Assembly (NCBI GenBank): GCA_004298405.1
Contig: SCSL01000068.1
Span: forward strand, 1-12,816
Length of the DNA stretch: 12,816 nucleotides
Reading direction: 5' to 3'
From: Patescibacteria group bacterium
GTDB taxonomy: Bacteria; Patescibacteriota; Patescibacteriia; UBA9934; GWF2-40-263
Each line of letters opens with the position of its first letter. Positions within the stretch are counted from its first letter, which is position 1. The notes below the pieces were generated by a model that was not told where the DNA came from, did not search any database, and saw only the letters and a program-made list of their open reading frames with translations. Shown here piece after piece: positions 12,532 through 12,816 of the stretch. Both the position numbers and the translations under genes were made by a program.

Positions 12532-12816
12532 CTCGGAGGATGATACGTATTTGTCTTGTGAGTTCTTTGAGGTTCCGCGAGCAAGAACGGCACCAAGGAG
12601 ATGCGTCTCTTCCGTCTTGAGCGTGGCCAAAGCGATCTGCACTGAACCTCCGAAGTTGATCTCTTTTCCGTCGAGAGCGGCAAGCGCAACAGCCGTGGCA
12701 CGATGGTGGCCTTCGATGCAGACGATGCGATCGGTCTGCCTCACGAAGCCTTGGCGAAGTGAGGTTCCTTCAAGTCGTAGACCGATGAACATCGTCGAGG
12801 GCGGAAAGTTTTTCAT
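12514..12816 (-). CDS. Protein with a ParB-like GHHR motif, probably truncated by the window edge
   Basis: The frame runs from the right edge to TGA at 12514-12516, giving 100 visible residues. An ATG falls exactly at the edge, so it is not clear whether this is the true start or an internal Met. The visible part has 'FIGLRLEGTSLRQGFVRQTD' (10-29), 'IVCIEGHHRATAVALAALDG' (31-50), and a strand-helix tail. 'EGHHRATA' resembles the 'DGHHR' loop of the ParB/sulfiredoxin-like nucleotide-binding fold. If the protein is longer, this would be its C-terminal part. No function can be assigned. The promoter for the next gene lies partly inside its last codons. Confidence 0.6.
   Translation of the reverse strand: MKNFPPSTMFIGLRLEGTSLRQGFVRQTDRIVCIEGHHRATAVALAALDGKEINFGGSVQIALATLKTEETHLLGAVLARGTSKNSQDKYVSSSEFIARS

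Overview
The window looks like a stretch of chromosome from a Candidate Phyla Radiation bacterium (Patescibacteria, most likely on the Parcubacteria side). This is inference from content. It carries housekeeping genes (dusB, rimK-like, dnaX, cysS, tRNA-Gln) mixed with protein families that I associate mainly with CPR genomes: a DUF5667-type membrane protein encoded in overlap with an ECF sigma factor, a TraG/VirD4-like ATPase with a small upstream partner ending in an 'IPGVNRFFLEQEAKIKTDK' motif, and a 205-residue protein with a 'PENYASKSKLVEGD' motif. A GC-rich palindrome sits inside dnaX. TGA is used as an ordinary stop codon, so the UGA-to-glycine code of some CPR lineages does not apply. 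Base composition is near 50% GC.

Layout. Positions 1-3243 read rightward: the tail of an unidentified gene, a putative lipoprotein with a possible deacetylase-like fold, a tRNA-dihydrouridine synthase with a repeat-expanded insertion, and a RimK-type ATP-grasp ligase. A bidirectional terminator hairpin (3252-3282) closes this block. Everything from 3284 to 12816 reads leftward. In transcription order it holds the tail of a gene with a ParB-like GHHR motif, a multi-spanning membrane protein, then sigma factor / DUF5667 membrane protein / secreted beta-barrel-like protein, a strong terminator, cysS, the 184-residue protein, the TraG-like ATPase, the 205-residue protein, dnaX, and tRNA-Gln(CTG).

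How the genes may work together. The sigma factor, its overlapping membrane partner and the secreted protein form a tight cassette that looks like a sigma/anti-sigma envelope-sensing unit. The cysS-to-dnaX block has gaps of about 75 bp or less and includes a TGATG stop/start junction, so it is probably one operon joining translation and replication genes with a membrane-anchored DNA- or protein-translocating ATPase. dusB and rimK-like are adjacent and may both modify the translation apparatus.

The most unusual features are three repeat insertions: a 22-bp perfect palindrome translated within dnaX, seven 9-bp tandem units translated within dusB, and five 8-bp units plus an inverted copy in the dnaX leader. 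Few genes show a Shine-Dalgarno sequence, and TATACT recurs as a candidate -10 box. No stretch over 300 bases lacks a gene. No rRNA, CRISPR array or insertion sequence was seen.
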